A stretch of 64,000 nt of DNA from Chromobacterium alkanivorans (GTDB lineage: Bacteria > Pseudomonadota > Gammaproteobacteria > Burkholderiales > Chromobacteriaceae). Location: contig NZ_JAFHKL010000017.1 in NCBI RefSeq assembly GCF_016937655.1, forward strand, positions 22,230-86,229, read 5' to 3'. Below are positions 1-7,999 of this stretch, piece by piece. Within the stretch, counting starts at the first letter, position 1. Each line of letters starts with the position of its first letter. The notes under the pieces are model-generated. The model was not told the DNA's origin, searched no databases, and worked only from the letters and a program-made list of their open reading frames with translations. A program made the translations under genes and the position numbers.

Positions 1-1
1 C

Positions 2-367
2 AACCGGCGGATTCGCAGGAAAATCGCCATCGGCGTGGCTTACGGCAGCCCGCCGCGCGAGGTGTGCAATCTGTTGCTGGCCGAGGCGGAGCGTCACGGC
101 CTGCTGCTCAAGGAGCCGCCGCCGCGGGTGTTGTTCAGCAACTTCGGCGCCGACGCGCTGGAGTTCGAGCTGGAATACTGGTTGGACATCGGCGACGCCG
201 ACTCCGTGCTGGTGGCCAGCGACCTGCGCCACATGATAGACGGCGCGCTGGCCAAGGCCGGCATCGAGCTGCCTTTCCCGCAGCGCGATGTGCATTTGCA
301 ACAGGACGAGCCCCTACAGATTGAAGTCAGACGGGCGGCCGACGGCCGGACGGCTGACAGTTTTTAA
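2..367 (+). CDS. MscS-family mechanosensitive channel, C-terminal fragment (5' end outside window)
   Basis: The reading frame is open from the left edge, so only about the last 121 residues are present. The visible part starts with a basic stretch followed by IAIGVAYGSPPREV, then VLFSNFGADALEFELEYWL. This matches the cytoplasmic C-terminal domain of small-conductance mechanosensitive channels (MscS family), which sit in the inner membrane and release solutes on hypo-osmotic shock. No membrane helix lies in the visible part; the pore helices would be upstream. The tail after about residue 95 is charged and probably disordered. The family call rests on this domain alone, and which MscS subfamily it is cannot be told. 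The next gene follows after 86 bases on the same strand. Confidence 0.7.
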   Translation, partial: NRRIRRKIAIGVAYGSPPREVCNLLLAEAERHGLLLKEPPPRVLFSNFGADALEFELEYWLDIGDADSVLVASDLRHMIDGALAKAGIELPFPQRDVHLQQDEPLQIEVRRAADGRTADSF

Positions 368-453
368 ACGGTTGTTTGATTTTTGATCGCGCGCCATGCA
401 ACATGCATGCGGCAGCGGGGCTTTTGAACCCGGCGCGCGATTAAGGAGATGCA

Positions 454-2088
454 GTGGAACGCGATTACATGGAATACGATGTGGTGATCGTCGGCGGCGG
501 CCCCTCCGGGCTGACCGCGGCGATTCGCCTGAAGCAACTGGCGGCGGAGCAAGGCCGCGAGCTCAGCGTCTGTCTATTGGAGAAGGGCTCGGAAATCGGC
601 GCCCACATCCTGTCCGGCGCGGTGATCGAGCCGAGGGTGCTCAACGAGCTGATCCCGGACTGGAAGGAAAAAGGTGCGCCGCTGACCACCGAGGCCAAGT
701 CCGACCGCTTCCTGTTGCTGACCGAAACCGAATCCATCCAGCTGCCGACGCCGCCGCAGATGCACAACCACGGCAACTACATCGTCAGCCTGGGCAATTT
801 CTGTCGCTGGCTCGGCCAGCAGGCCGAGGAACTGGGCGTGGAGATCTACCCCGGCTTCGCCGCCGCCGAAGTGCTGTACCACGAGGACGGCTCGGTCAAG
901 GGCGTGGCCACCGGCGACATGGGCATAGGCAAGGACGGCGAGAAAACCGACGCCTGGCAGCCCGGCATGGAGCTGTGGGCCAAGCAGACCATCTTCGCCG
1001 AAGGCTGTAGGGGCTCGCTGACCAAGACGCTGTTCGAGCGTTTCCGTCTGAACGACGGCGCCGATCCGCAAACCTACGGCATCGGCATCAAGGAGTTGTG
1101 GGAAGTGCCGCCGGAGCTGCACCAGCCGGGCAGCATCACCCATACCGTGGGCTGGCCGGTGGACACGGCCACCTACGGCGGCTCCTTCATGTACCACCTG
1201 GAAAACAATCAGGTGGTGGTGGGCTTCGTCATCGGCCTGGACTACCAGAACCCCTATCTGTCGCCGTTCGAGGAATTCCAGCGCTTCAAGACCCATCCGG
1301 CGATCCGCAAGGTGTTCGAAGGCGGCCGCCGCCTGTCCTACGGCGCGCGCGCGCTGACCGAGGGCGGCCTGCAAAGCCTGCCGCGGCTGACCTTCCCCGG
1401 CGGCTTGCTGGTGGGCGACACCGCCGGCTTCCTCAACGTGCCCAAGATCAAGGGCACCCATACCGCGATGCAGTCGGCGATGCTGGCGGCGGAGGCGGTG
1501 TTCGAACTGCTGGGCCAGGAGCGGCCGGCGCGCGAAGCCACCGCCTACAGCCAGAAGTTCAAGCAAAGCTGGCTGCACGAGGAACTGCACCGGGTGCGCA
1601 ATATCCGGCCGTCGTTCCGCTGGGGCCTGTGGCCGGCGATGATTTACTCGGCGCTAGACACCTTTTTGTTCCGCGGCAAGGCGCCGTGGACGCTGCGCCA
1701 TCACCAGGCCGACCATCAAAGCCTGAAGCCGGCCGACGAGTGCGCGCCCATCGCCTATCCCAAGCCGGACGGGGTGCTGACCTTCGACCGCCTGTCCTCG
1801 GTGTTCATCTCCAACACCAATCACGGCGAGGACCAGCCGCCGCATCTGAAGCTGAAGGACGCCAGCGTGCCGGTGGCGCTCAACCTGGCCAAGTACGATG
1901 CGCCGGAACAGCGCTACTGCCCGGCCGGCGTCTACGAGATCGTCGGCCGCGAAGAGGGCGAGCCGCGCTTGCAGATCAACGCGCAGAACTGCGTGCACTG
2001 CAAGACCTGCGACATCAAGGACCCGAGCCAGAACATCGTCTGGACCACTCCGGAAGGCGGCGGCGGCCCCAATTACCCCAATATGTAA
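454..2088 (+). CDS. Electron transfer flavoprotein-ubiquinone oxidoreductase (ETF-QO)
   Basis: A 544-residue protein, full length for the family. The N-terminal FAD-binding motif is [14 protein letters not shown] (about residues 9-22). The C-terminal ferredoxin-like part carries the 4Fe-4S ligands, visible as CPAGVYE and [13 protein letters not shown] (about residues 485-530), and ends in the family-typical [15 protein letters not shown] passes electrons from electron transfer flavoprotein, reduced by acyl-CoA and amino-acid dehydrogenases, to ubiquinone at the inner membrane. GTG at 454 is chosen as start because AAGGAG lies about 6 bases upstream; the internal ATG at 469 lacks as good a site. 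A strong terminator follows at 2104-2135, so the gene looks monocistronic. The ETF subunits are not in the window. Confidence 0.93.
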   Translation: MERDYMEYDVVIVGGGPSGLTAAIRLKQLAAEQGRELSVCLLEKGSEIGAHILSGAVIEPRVLNELIPDWKEKGAPLTTEAKSDRFLLLTETESIQLPTPPQMHNHGNYIVSLGNFCRWLGQQAEELGVEIYPGFAAAEVLYHEDGSVKGVATGDMGIGKDGEKTDAWQPGMELWAKQTIFAEGCRGSLTKTLFERFRLNDGADPQTYGIGIKELWEVPPELHQPGSITHTVGWPVDTATYGGSFMYHLENNQVVVGFVIGLDYQNPYLSPFEEFQRFKTHPAIRKVFEGGRRLSYGARALTEGGLQSLPRLTFPGGLLVGDTAGFLNVPKIKGTHTAMQSAMLAAEAVFELLGQERPAREATAYSQKFKQSWLHEELHRVRNIRPSFRWGLWPAMIYSALDTFLFRGKAPWTLRHHQADHQSLKPADECAPIAYPKPDGVLTFDRLSSVFISNTNHGEDQPPHLKLKDASVPVALNLAKYDAPEQRYCPAGVYEIVGREEGEPRLQINAQNCVHCKTCDIKDPSQNIVWTTPEGGGGPNYPNM

Positions 2089-2103
2089 ACGGGATGATTT
2101 GGC

Positions 2104-2135
2104 GAAACCCCGGAGCGCGCCCCGGGGTTTTTCTT
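2104..2135 (+). terminator. Intrinsic terminator after ETF-QO
   Basis: AAACCCCGG and CCGGGGTTT form a GC-rich stem around a short loop, followed by a T-rich run. It ends the upstream transcript. The next promoter (-35 TTGACA at 2134) begins inside its T-run. Confidence 0.85.
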
Positions 2136-2170
2136 GACAAGCCGGGCCGATTGTTGGCAGCATGGACGAC

Positions 2171-2260
2171 ATGACTCAATCTTTCGCCTTCTTCAACAGC
2201 TATTTTTATTGGTACCGCACACCGGCGGCGCCAAGGGATGGCTGTGAACTGAAAGATTGA
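2171..2260 (+). CDS. Aromatic-rich leader peptide (29 aa)
   Basis: The 29-residue gene begins MTQSFAFFNSYFYWY, with 9 aromatic residues among the first 15 (five Phe, three Tyr, one Trp). An in-frame ATG also exists at 2162. Such clustering is the hallmark of pheL/trpL-like leader peptides, where ribosome stalling at scarce charged tRNA selects between antiterminator and terminator hairpins. No strong ribosome site is visible before 2171. The TGA at 2258-2260 lies 25 bases before the terminator hairpin. Function is inferred from composition and position, not from a family match. Confidence 0.6.
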   Translation: MTQSFAFFNSYFYWYRTPAAPRDGCELKD

Positions 2261-2284
2261 TCCAGCACTAGCAAGATTCCCGAT

Positions 2285-2318
2285 AAATGCCGCCGCGCTA
2301 CCGGCGGCATTTGTTTTT
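2285..2318 (+). terminator. Attenuator terminator hairpin
   Basis: AAATGCCGCCG at 2285-2295 pairs with CGGCGGCATTT at 2302-2312 (11 base pairs, 6-base loop), followed by GTTTTT. It lies between the aromatic leader gene and the next structural gene. Confidence 0.75.
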
Positions 2319-2374
2319 CCTCCCCGAAATACATGACCTCCGGAAGCCAGGCCAGACCCCAGGAGGTCCGTTCC

Positions 2375-2944
2375 ATGAATGAAGTCAGCGATGCCGCGCA
2401 AATCGCGCGCCAGTCTTGGTCCCTGCTATGCCCCAGCGACGCCGTGCCGGTGAGAGTGTTGGCCGACGGCGAACGCTACGCCAACCGCCCGGCGCCGGAC
2501 GCCGCGTGGATGGCCGGCGCGCGGCGCGACGGCGGCGTGCTGGAAAGCCGCTTGCCGCAGCTGCGCGCGATGGCCATGCTGCTGGCGGCGCAACGCTGGC
2601 GCGAACGGAGCGGGGAGACGCCGGCGCAGCTGGCCGACGCCGCGGACTGGCTGGCGGCGCGCATTCTGCTGCTGGGCCTCAGCCACGTGCTGGTGACGGC
2701 GGAGAGCTTTTCTCTGCTGGATCTGGCGAACCGTCGCTGCCGCGCGTGGTCGGAGCAGACCGGCCAGCCGTTTGCGCCGGCGCTGCCCATCCTGGTGGCG
2801 GACGCCGGCGGCGAATTCTGCCTGCAGGCCTGGAGCCGCAGCGCCGAAGTGGCGCTGGCCCTGGCCGGCGGCAGGGCGGAGGCGGCGCTGGCGCGGCATT
2901 GCGAACAGCGCTTGCAAGCGTTGCTGGCTAGGGTATCTTGTTAA
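2375..2944 (+). CDS. Conserved-looking hypothetical protein (189 aa), downstream of an aromatic attenuator
   Basis: A soluble, Ala/Arg/Leu-rich protein of 189 residues with no signal peptide or clear membrane helix. I do not recognise a family. Start ATG 2375 is well supported by AGGAGG at 2361-2366; upstream in-frame starts lack such a site. It is the first gene after the attenuator, with its start 57 bases past the terminator T-run, so it is the most likely regulated gene. The next gene follows after 31 bases. Visible features are a central helical stretch (LPQLRAMAMLLAAQRW) and a Cys-Leu-Gln segment near residue 145. If the attenuator is functional, it could act in aromatic amino-acid metabolism or sensing; this is a positional guess only. 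Confidence 0.6.
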   Translation: MNEVSDAAQIARQSWSLLCPSDAVPVRVLADGERYANRPAPDAAWMAGARRDGGVLESRLPQLRAMAMLLAAQRWRERSGETPAQLADAADWLAARILLLGLSHVLVTAESFSLLDLANRRCRAWSEQTGQPFAPALPILVADAGGEFCLQAWSRSAEVALALAGGRAEAALARHCEQRLQALLARVSC

Positions 2945-2975
2945 TTGTTTCGCATGAAATTTAAGCCGGGGAGGC

Positions 2976-3323
2976 ATGATGTCCATGGACGTGATCACGC
3001 AAGAAGACGAACGCAAACTGAATAATCTGACCCTGGTGGTCTATATCCTGCAGGCAATCAGCCTGTTTGTCGGCCTGACCGGCCTGGTGGCGGTGATCAT
3101 CAACTATGTCAAGCGCGACGATGTGCGCGGCACGCGCTATGAAAGCCATTTCAGCTGGCAGATCCGCACTTTCTGGTGGGCCTTGCTCGGCACCGTGCTG
3201 GGCGTGGCGCTGGCCTGGATCCTGGTGGGCTTCGTGATCCTGGGCATCACCTGGGTATGGTATGTCTACCGCATCGTGCGCGGCTTCCTGAATTTCAACG
3301 ACGGCAAGCCGATGCCGGAATAA
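2976..3323 (+). CDS. DUF4870-like small integral membrane protein
   Basis: A 115-residue protein with hydrophobic segments at about residues 18-44 and 63-95, separated by a charged loop. The end is charged, following VWYVYRIVRGFLNF. The arrangement resembles DUF4870/YidH-like small membrane proteins; the FSWQIRTFWW motif entering the second membrane region is typical of that group. Function is unknown. The start at ATG 2976 has GGGGAGG just upstream; the second ATG (2979) or third (2985) could also be used. It follows the hypothetical gene by 31 bases on the same strand and may be cotranscribed with it. Confidence 0.65.
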   Translation: MMSMDVITQEDERKLNNLTLVVYILQAISLFVGLTGLVAVIINYVKRDDVRGTRYESHFSWQIRTFWWALLGTVLGVALAWILVGFVILGITWVWYVYRIVRGFLNFNDGKPMPE

Positions 3324-3571
3324 AACGGCAAAAAAGACGGGCGCGGACATGGATGATGCCCGGCGCCCGCAAGGGTTCTGCGCGAACCGGAAAATAGGCG
3401 GCTGGCGGGCCGCTGGCTTTATGAAAGCCGCCTACATGCTAAACCCCGCGCCGTATCGTCCCCAGTCAAACCCCGCCCGCGTTTGCGCCATGTCAAGCCG
3501 GCGCCGGCGGCGGGCATGGCCAGAGCGCCGCGGTTTTGGCACAATGCGCAACTTGCTTGAAGGGAGCCGCA

Positions 3572-3784
3572 ATGCAAGCCGATGATTTGCAAAGCCTGGT
3601 GACCCGGGCGATGCCGTTTGGCAAACACAAGGGCACGCTGATCTGCGATCTGCCCGGCAACTATCTGAACTGGTTCGCCCGCGAAGGCTTTCCACCCGGC
3701 GAAATTGGCCGCCTGCTGCAATTGATGCAGGAGCTGGACCATAATGGCCTAACCTATCTACTTGATCCGATAAGAAAGCGCTAG
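3572..3784 (+). CDS. DUF3820 family protein (70 aa)
   Basis: A 70-residue protein containing MPFGKHKGTLICDLP, then YLNWFAREGFPPGEIG. This is the signature of DUF3820, small proteins of unknown role found across Gamma- and Betaproteobacteria. The start at ATG 3572 is chosen because AAGGGAG precedes it by 7 bases; a longer in-frame version from 3536 lacks this. The stop is 4 bases before the ylqF start, so the two are probably cotranscribed. The 248 bases upstream hold no gene I can support. Confidence 0.75.
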   Translation: MQADDLQSLVTRAMPFGKHKGTLICDLPGNYLNWFAREGFPPGEIGRLLQLMQELDHNGLTYLLDPIRKR

Positions 3785-3788
3785 AAGC

Positions 3789-4724
3789 ATGGCAATCCAA
3801 TGGTTCCCCGGCCATATGAACAAGGCCCGCAAGGATGTGGCCGAGCGATTGAAAGACATCGACGTGGTCATTGAGATGCTGGACGCGCGCTTGCCGGCTT
3901 CCAGCGCCAATCCCATGCTGGCGCGCATGGCCAAGGGCAAGCCGCGGCTGATGATCCTGAACAAGCAGGACCTGGCCGACGCCGCCGCCACCCAGCAGTG
4001 GCTGGAATGGTATCGCGCCAAGAAAAACACCCAGGCGCTGGGCATGGACGCCGGCGAACGCGCGCCGGCGCAAAAGCTGGTGGCCGCCTGCCGCGAACTG
4101 GCGCCGACGCGCGGCGGTCTGGAAAAGCCGCTGCGGGTGTTGATCTGCGGCATTCCCAACGTAGGCAAGTCCACGCTGATCAACAGCATGAGCAGCCGCA
4201 AGGTGGCCAAGACCGGCAATATGCCGGGCGTCACCAAGAACGAGCAGCGCATCATCCTGGCCGACGACGTGGAATTGTTCGACACCCCGGGCATGCTGTG
4301 GCCCAAGATCGAGGTGGAAGAGGGCGGCTACAATCTGGCGGCCAGCGGCGCGGTGGGCCGCAACGCGATGGACGAGGAAGAGGTGGCGCTGGAGCTGCTC
4401 AAGTACCTGATGCAGCACTACGCGCCGGAACTGAGCGCCCGCTACAAGCTGGACGACATCGCCGGTCAGCAGGACTGGCAGGTGCTGGAAATGATAGGCC
4501 GCAAACGCGGCGCGGTGCAGTCCGGCGGCAAGATCAATCTGCAGAAGGCCGCCGAGATCGTGTTGACCGATTTCCGCGACGGCAATATCGGCCGCATCAC
4601 GCTGGAGCGCCCGGCCGAGTGGCTGGCCTGGGAAAAGCGCGCCAAGGAATTGGCCGCCATCCGCGCCGCCGAGCGCGAAGCCCGGCAGCAGGAGAGGGAC
4701 GGCAAGAAATCCGGCCGCCGTTGA
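3789..4724 (+). CDS. ylqF: Ribosome biogenesis GTPase YlqF/RbgA
   Basis: A 311-residue circularly permuted GTPase. The order of motifs is G4 NKQD (about residue 58), G1/P-loop GIPNVGKS (about 122), G2 around PGVTKNEQ, and G3 DTPG (about 160). This G4-G1-G2-G3 order defines the YlqF/YawG group. The N-terminal MAIQWFPGHMNKARKD is the classic RbgA start. These GTPases help assemble the large ribosomal subunit. The C-terminal 30 residues are strongly charged (Glu/Arg/Lys) and probably contact rRNA. The DUF3820 gene sits 4 bases upstream. A terminator shared with the converging response-regulator gene lies downstream. Confidence 0.93.
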   Translation: MAIQWFPGHMNKARKDVAERLKDIDVVIEMLDARLPASSANPMLARMAKGKPRLMILNKQDLADAAATQQWLEWYRAKKNTQALGMDAGERAPAQKLVAACRELAPTRGGLEKPLRVLICGIPNVGKSTLINSMSSRKVAKTGNMPGVTKNEQRIILADDVELFDTPGMLWPKIEVEEGGYNLAASGAVGRNAMDEEEVALELLKYLMQHYAPELSARYKLDDIAGQQDWQVLEMIGRKRGAVQSGGKINLQKAAEIVLTDFRDGNIGRITLERPAEWLAWEKRAKELAAIRAAEREARQQERDGKKSGRR

Positions 4725-4751
4725 GCCGGCTTCCCTCTCGCTTCGCCCACG

Positions 4752-4782
4752 CGCGGCCCGTTTAAGGGGCCGCGTTTTTTTT
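4752..4782. terminator. Terminator between converging ylqF and response-regulator genes
   Basis: CGCGGCCC and GGGCCGCG form an 8-base-pair stem with a short loop, followed on the plus strand by eight T. It lies 28 bases after ylqF and just before the stop codon of the converging response-regulator gene. Confidence 0.8.
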
Positions 4783-4788
4783 GCCGGG

Positions 4789-5475
4789 TCAGAGCGGCTG
4801 GCAGGGTTCGCTGAAGCCATAACCCACGCCCCTGGCCGCCAGGATGGGGTTGTGCTGCGGCGCGATGCCGCTGAGCTTGCGCCGCAAGCGGCTGATCAGG
4901 GTTTCCAGCCGGCGTTCGTCGTAGTGCAGGTAATCGGCGCCCAAGGCTTCCGCCAGTTCGCGGCGGTGCGCCGGCTCCGGCGCGCGCCGCAGCATCGCGC
5001 TCATCACCTTGTGCTCCGCGTGAGTCAGATGCAGCTGCCGGCCGTTGGGCGCGGTCAGCGTGCGGTTGGCGGCGTGGTAGCGCCAGCCGTCGACGCGCTC
5101 CGCCGCGTCGCCGTCCAGCCGCCGCAGCACGCTGGCCAGCGTGGCCAGCAATTCCGCCAGCGGCGTCGGCTTGACCAGGTAGGCGTCGGCGCCTTGCTGC
5201 AGTCCCTGCACCTTGTCGTCCAGCGCGCCGCGCGCGGTGAGCATGACTTGTCCCAGGCCGGGGTGGCTGGCGCGCAGCCGCTGGCTGAGCGCCATGCCGT
5301 CGATATCGGGCAAGCCCAGGTCCAGAATCAGCAGGCGGCAGGGGTGTTCGGCCAGATGCCGTTCCAGTTCCCGGCCGCAGGCCAGGCCGGTGGCCTGATA
5401 GCCGCAGCGCTTGAGCTGGAACAGCAGCTCTTCGCGCAGGTCCGGGTTGTCTTCAAGCAAGGCTATGTGCGTCAT
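4789..5475 (-). CDS. OmpR/PhoB-family response regulator
   Basis: A 228-residue protein. The N-terminal receiver domain has the acidic pair in ALLEDN, the phospho-acceptor Asp in LILDLGLPDIDG (about residue 52), Thr in MLTARG (about 80), and Lys in YLVKPTPLAE (about 102). The C-terminal winged-helix domain (about 130-225) ends in the family-typical segment ILAARGVGYGFSE. It is expected to bind DNA as a dimer after phosphorylation by the histidine kinase encoded immediately upstream; the genes overlap by 23 bases. The stimulus is unknown. An inverted repeat next to the kinase promoter (7435-7470) is a candidate binding site. Confidence 0.9.
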   Translation of the reverse strand: MTHIALLEDNPDLREELLFQLKRCGYQATGLACGRELERHLAEHPCRLLILDLGLPDIDGMALSQRLRASHPGLGQVMLTARGALDDKVQGLQQGADAYLVKPTPLAELLATLASVLRRLDGDAAERVDGWRYHAANRTLTAPNGRQLHLTHAEHKVMSAMLRRAPEPAHRRELAEALGADYLHYDERRLETLISRLRRKLSGIAPQHNPILAARGVGYGFSEPCQPL

Positions 5476-7369
5476 GAGCGGCTTTCGGTAGATGCAAGAT
5501 GAAGCTGGCGCCGTGCGGCCAGTTCGGGTCCAGACCCAGTTCGCCGCCGTGCTGGACAGCGATGCGCCGCGCCAGATGCAGGCCCAGCCCCAGGCCTGGG
5601 CGGTTGCTGGTTTCCGCCAGCCGGGTGAAGCGCTGGAAGATCGCTTCCTCCTGGCCCGGCGCGATGCCGGGGCCGTGGTCGCTGATCTGCCAGACGATGT
5701 GCTCGGCCAGGCGGTGGACGCCGATCTGGATCGGCGTGTCCGGATGCGCGTATTTCAGGGCGTTTTCCATCAGGTTCTGCAGCAGCACCGACAACAGCTG
5801 CGCGTCGCCGCAGAGCGGCATGAGCGTCCCGTCGCTTTGCAGCCGGAATCGCCGCTGCTCGTCGGCGTCCAGCTGTTCCAGGCTGTGGCGGGTCAGTTCC
5901 AGCAAGTCCAGCGATTGCGCGTGCAGCCCGGCGTCGCTCACATCGGCGCGGCCGTGTTGTTCGGCCAGCCGCATCAATTCCTGCATCCGCAGCAGCGCGC
6001 GCTGAATGCGCTCGTGGCGGGCCTGGCGCTGCGCCAGCACCGTCGGCGCCGGCCCGTCCTCCTCCAGCAGGCGCAGGCTGCTGCTGGCGGCGTCGATGAT
6101 GGCCACCGGGGTGCGGATTTCATGTGTGATCATCGCCAAGAGATCGGTCTGCTCCTCGCGCGCCTCGCGCTGGCGCAGGCTGTCGGCCTGGGCCTGGCTG
6201 GCCTGGTGCAGCGCCTCGATGCGTTCGCGCTCCAGCGTGCGCATGCGCAGGAACAGGCCGATGTAGAGCAGGGTGATCGGCGGCAGATCGGCCAGCCGGC
6301 CGTATTCCTGGATCCAGGACTGATAAGGAATGTGCCCCAGATGAAATAGCAGCGCGGGGATGTTGAGCGCCAGATTGGTGGGCAGGTGCAGCGCGATCAG
6401 GCGGTCGCCGCTGTCGTTGCGCCGCCACAGACGCCAGCAGACCGGCAGGGTCAGCAGATTGATGCCGATGACGGCGTAGAGCGTGAGGGGGATGCTGTAG
6501 GCCAGGCCGAACGGCCAGAACAGCGCGCACAACACGGTGGCGGCGCCGGTGGCGGCCTGCAGCTGGTAGAGCCGGTAAGTGCGCGGGTAGTCGCGCTTCA
6601 GCTCCAGCAGGTGGGCGAAGTAGGCGCAGCCCAGGATGACGGCGGCGCCCAGGCCGACGTAATTGCACAGCAGCGCGATCTTGGGCTGTTCCGGAAACAG
6701 CAGCAGCCGGGCCATGCCGTCGGTGGCGAAGCGGTGGCAGGCCACCGCCAGGATGTAGCCGAACAGCTTGGCGTGCTGCGCCCTGCGGGTGATCAGCCAG
6801 GCGGCCAGCGCGATCAGCACCATGCTCAGCATATAGCCGTAGATCAGGCCCAGTTGCAGCATGCGTTCGTTGTGGTGGGCGATCAGATCCGGCTCGCTCC
6901 ACAGCCGCGGCTGCGCGTTCAGCGCCAGCGACTGGATCTTGACGAACACCGTCTGTTCGCGCGGCTGCAGGGAAAAGCTGGCGGCCATCAGCGGCAGCTC
7001 CATCGCGGACATCGGCCGCCAGGAGCCGATGTCCTGCCGCCGCCAGCCGCCGTCGGGCAAGGGCTGGAATAAGCTTAGGCGGGCCAAATAGCTGGGGATC
7101 AGCTCCAGCCAGGGCCGCGGCGGCAAATCACGCAGCTGGAGCCGCAGCCAGCAGGTGTCGTGGCCGTAGCCGCGCGCCAGTTTGCCGTCGGGCAGCGGCT
7201 GGAAGCGCGTTTGCCAGCCGGGGCCGGCAATTTGATCGATGTCGAGACCGGCGTCGGCGCTGCAAAAGGCGCTGGCGTCCCGTTCGCTGAACGGGCGGAA
7301 GCCGGCTTGCGCCGCGTTGACGGCGAAGAGCAGGCATAGCAATAGCAAGATCGGCAACGCGCGAGGCAT
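5453..7369 (-). CDS. 7TMR-DISM-type membrane sensor histidine kinase
   Basis: A 638-residue protein. There is an N-terminal signal peptide (MPRALPILLLLCLLFAV, cleavage near AQA), then a periplasmic domain to about residue 175 resembling 7TMR-DISMED2. About seven membrane segments follow between about residues 180 and 385, then a short coiled linker. A HisKA domain has phospho-acceptor His in LLAMITHEIRTP (about 415), and a HATPase domain has the N-box NLMENALKYAH and G-boxes DHGPGIAPG and GLGLGLHLA. The 7TMR-DISM group often senses extracellular ligands such as carbohydrates; the ligand here is unknown. Its 3' end overlaps the response-regulator gene by 23 bases, so the two form one operon read from a promoter near 7403-7431. 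Confidence 0.88.
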   Translation of the reverse strand: MPRALPILLLLCLLFAVNAAQAGFRPFSERDASAFCSADAGLDIDQIAGPGWQTRFQPLPDGKLARGYGHDTCWLRLQLRDLPPRPWLELIPSYLARLSLFQPLPDGGWRRQDIGSWRPMSAMELPLMAASFSLQPREQTVFVKIQSLALNAQPRLWSEPDLIAHHNERMLQLGLIYGYMLSMVLIALAAWLITRRAQHAKLFGYILAVACHRFATDGMARLLLFPEQPKIALLCNYVGLGAAVILGCAYFAHLLELKRDYPRTYRLYQLQAATGAATVLCALFWPFGLAYSIPLTLYAVIGINLLTLPVCWRLWRRNDSGDRLIALHLPTNLALNIPALLFHLGHIPYQSWIQEYGRLADLPPITLLYIGLFLRMRTLERERIEALHQASQAQADSLRQREAREEQTDLLAMITHEIRTPVAIIDAASSSLRLLEEDGPAPTVLAQRQARHERIQRALLRMQELMRLAEQHGRADVSDAGLHAQSLDLLELTRHSLEQLDADEQRRFRLQSDGTLMPLCGDAQLLSVLLQNLMENALKYAHPDTPIQIGVHRLAEHIVWQISDHGPGIAPGQEEAIFQRFTRLAETSNRPGLGLGLHLARRIAVQHGGELGLDPNWPHGASFILHLPKAAHDAHSLA

Positions 7370-7402
7370 GGCTAAGCGGGGCGTGGTCTCAGATGGGCCG
7401 AC

Positions 7403-7431
7403 ATTGTGACGGCAATGTCATTTTTTGTCAG
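7403..7431 (-). promoter_or_regulatory. Candidate sigma-70 promoter of the two-component operon
   Basis: Read on the minus strand, CTGACA (5 of 6 to the -35 consensus, 7426-7431) and CACAAT (4 of 6 to the -10 consensus, 7403-7408) are separated by exactly 17 bases. They lie 34 bases upstream of the kinase ATG at 7369. This is a pattern match only. Confidence 0.45.
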
Positions 7432-7434
7432 CGC

Positions 7435-7470
7435 TTACGCCAAAAATTAAAACAGATATCGTTGGCGTAA
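7435..7470. promoter_or_regulatory. Perfect 9-base inverted repeat upstream of the histidine kinase promoter
   Basis: TTACGCCAA at 7435-7443 and TTGGCGTAA at 7462-7470 are perfect inverted repeats, 18 bases apart, in an AT-rich patch just upstream of the candidate -35 of the kinase operon. The position suits an activator site, possibly for autoregulation by the response regulator. It also lies past the end of the DUF3592 operon, but no T-run follows either arm, so a terminator role is less likely. Confidence 0.4.
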
Positions 7471-7543
7471 TGAAAGATGACTTTGTAATGATAGGCGCAG
7501 GCGGACGGTTTTCTCCGTTCGTCGCTTGGGGGCAGGTCCGAAT

Positions 7544-7999
7544 TCAGCGCCGCAGCAAGAACAAGCCGACCAGGAGCACCAGCGCGCCCACGGCCTGGGC
7601 CAGCCACGCCGACCAGTGCTTGCCCGGCTCCAGGCAGGCTTCCTCGGGGTTTTGCGGGTTGTAGAACACCGGCACGGCTTGGCCCGCCGGATAGCGCTGC
7701 ACGATCTCGCGCGCCTGTTGGTCGCTGCCGCCGTAGCCGGGATTGGGGAAGCGCAGCCGCTCGGCGCGGTAGACGCGGTCGGCCACGCGGTATTCATAGC
7801 GCACGACGGCGCGGTATTCCCTGCGGTCCGAGCTGTCGCCGCCGCGCGCATGGCGCCAGTCCACTTCGCTGGAGACGATGTTGCCGACGACGCTGGGCCA
7901 GCCGACGGCCTGTTGCGCCTTGGCGGACTGCTGCCACAGGTAGACGGAAATGGCCAAGCCGACGGCGATGACCAGCAGGGCGATGACTTTTTCGCTCAT
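7544..7999 (-). CDS. DUF3592 membrane protein (copy 1)
   Basis: A 151-residue protein with an N-terminal membrane helix (about residues 5-22), a central soluble domain and a C-terminal helix (about 130-149, ending LVLLVGLFLLRR). The central VVRYEYRVADRVYRAERLRF and VPVFYNPQNPEEACLEPG follow the DUF3592 pattern: tyrosine-rich beta strands, then a V-x-V-F/Y-Y-N-P-x-x-P motif. Function is unknown. It overlaps the preceding gene (a second DUF3592) by 4 bases and is the last gene of the yqgE-ruvX-DUF3592-DUF3592 run. The two copies are divergent paralogues, similar in layout but not close in sequence. Confidence 0.8.
   Translation of the reverse strand: MSEKVIALLVIAVGLAISVYLWQQSAKAQQAVGWPSVVGNIVSSEVDWRHARGGDSSDRREYRAVVRYEYRVADRVYRAERLRFPNPGYGGSDQQAREIVQRYPAGQAVPVFYNPQNPEEACLEPGKHWSAWLAQAVGALVLLVGLFLLRR

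Larger units (their letters stand above)
2134..2330 (+). promoter_or_regulatory. Attenuator-type leader region (promoter, leader peptide, competing hairpins)
   Basis: A perfect -35 hexamer TTGACA lies at 2134-2139; the -10 near 2157-2164 is weak. The short leader gene at 2171-2260 is rich in Phe, Tyr and Trp codons. CGGCGGC at 2223-2229, inside the leader gene, can pair with GCCGCCG at 2289-2295. That same segment forms the left arm of the terminator hairpin at 2285-2312. The two pairings exclude each other, which is the architecture of transcription attenuation of aromatic amino-acid genes. The pairings are read by eye; no folding energy was computed. The downstream gene (2375-2944) is not a recognisable aromatic-pathway gene, so the regulated function is unknown. 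Confidence 0.6.
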
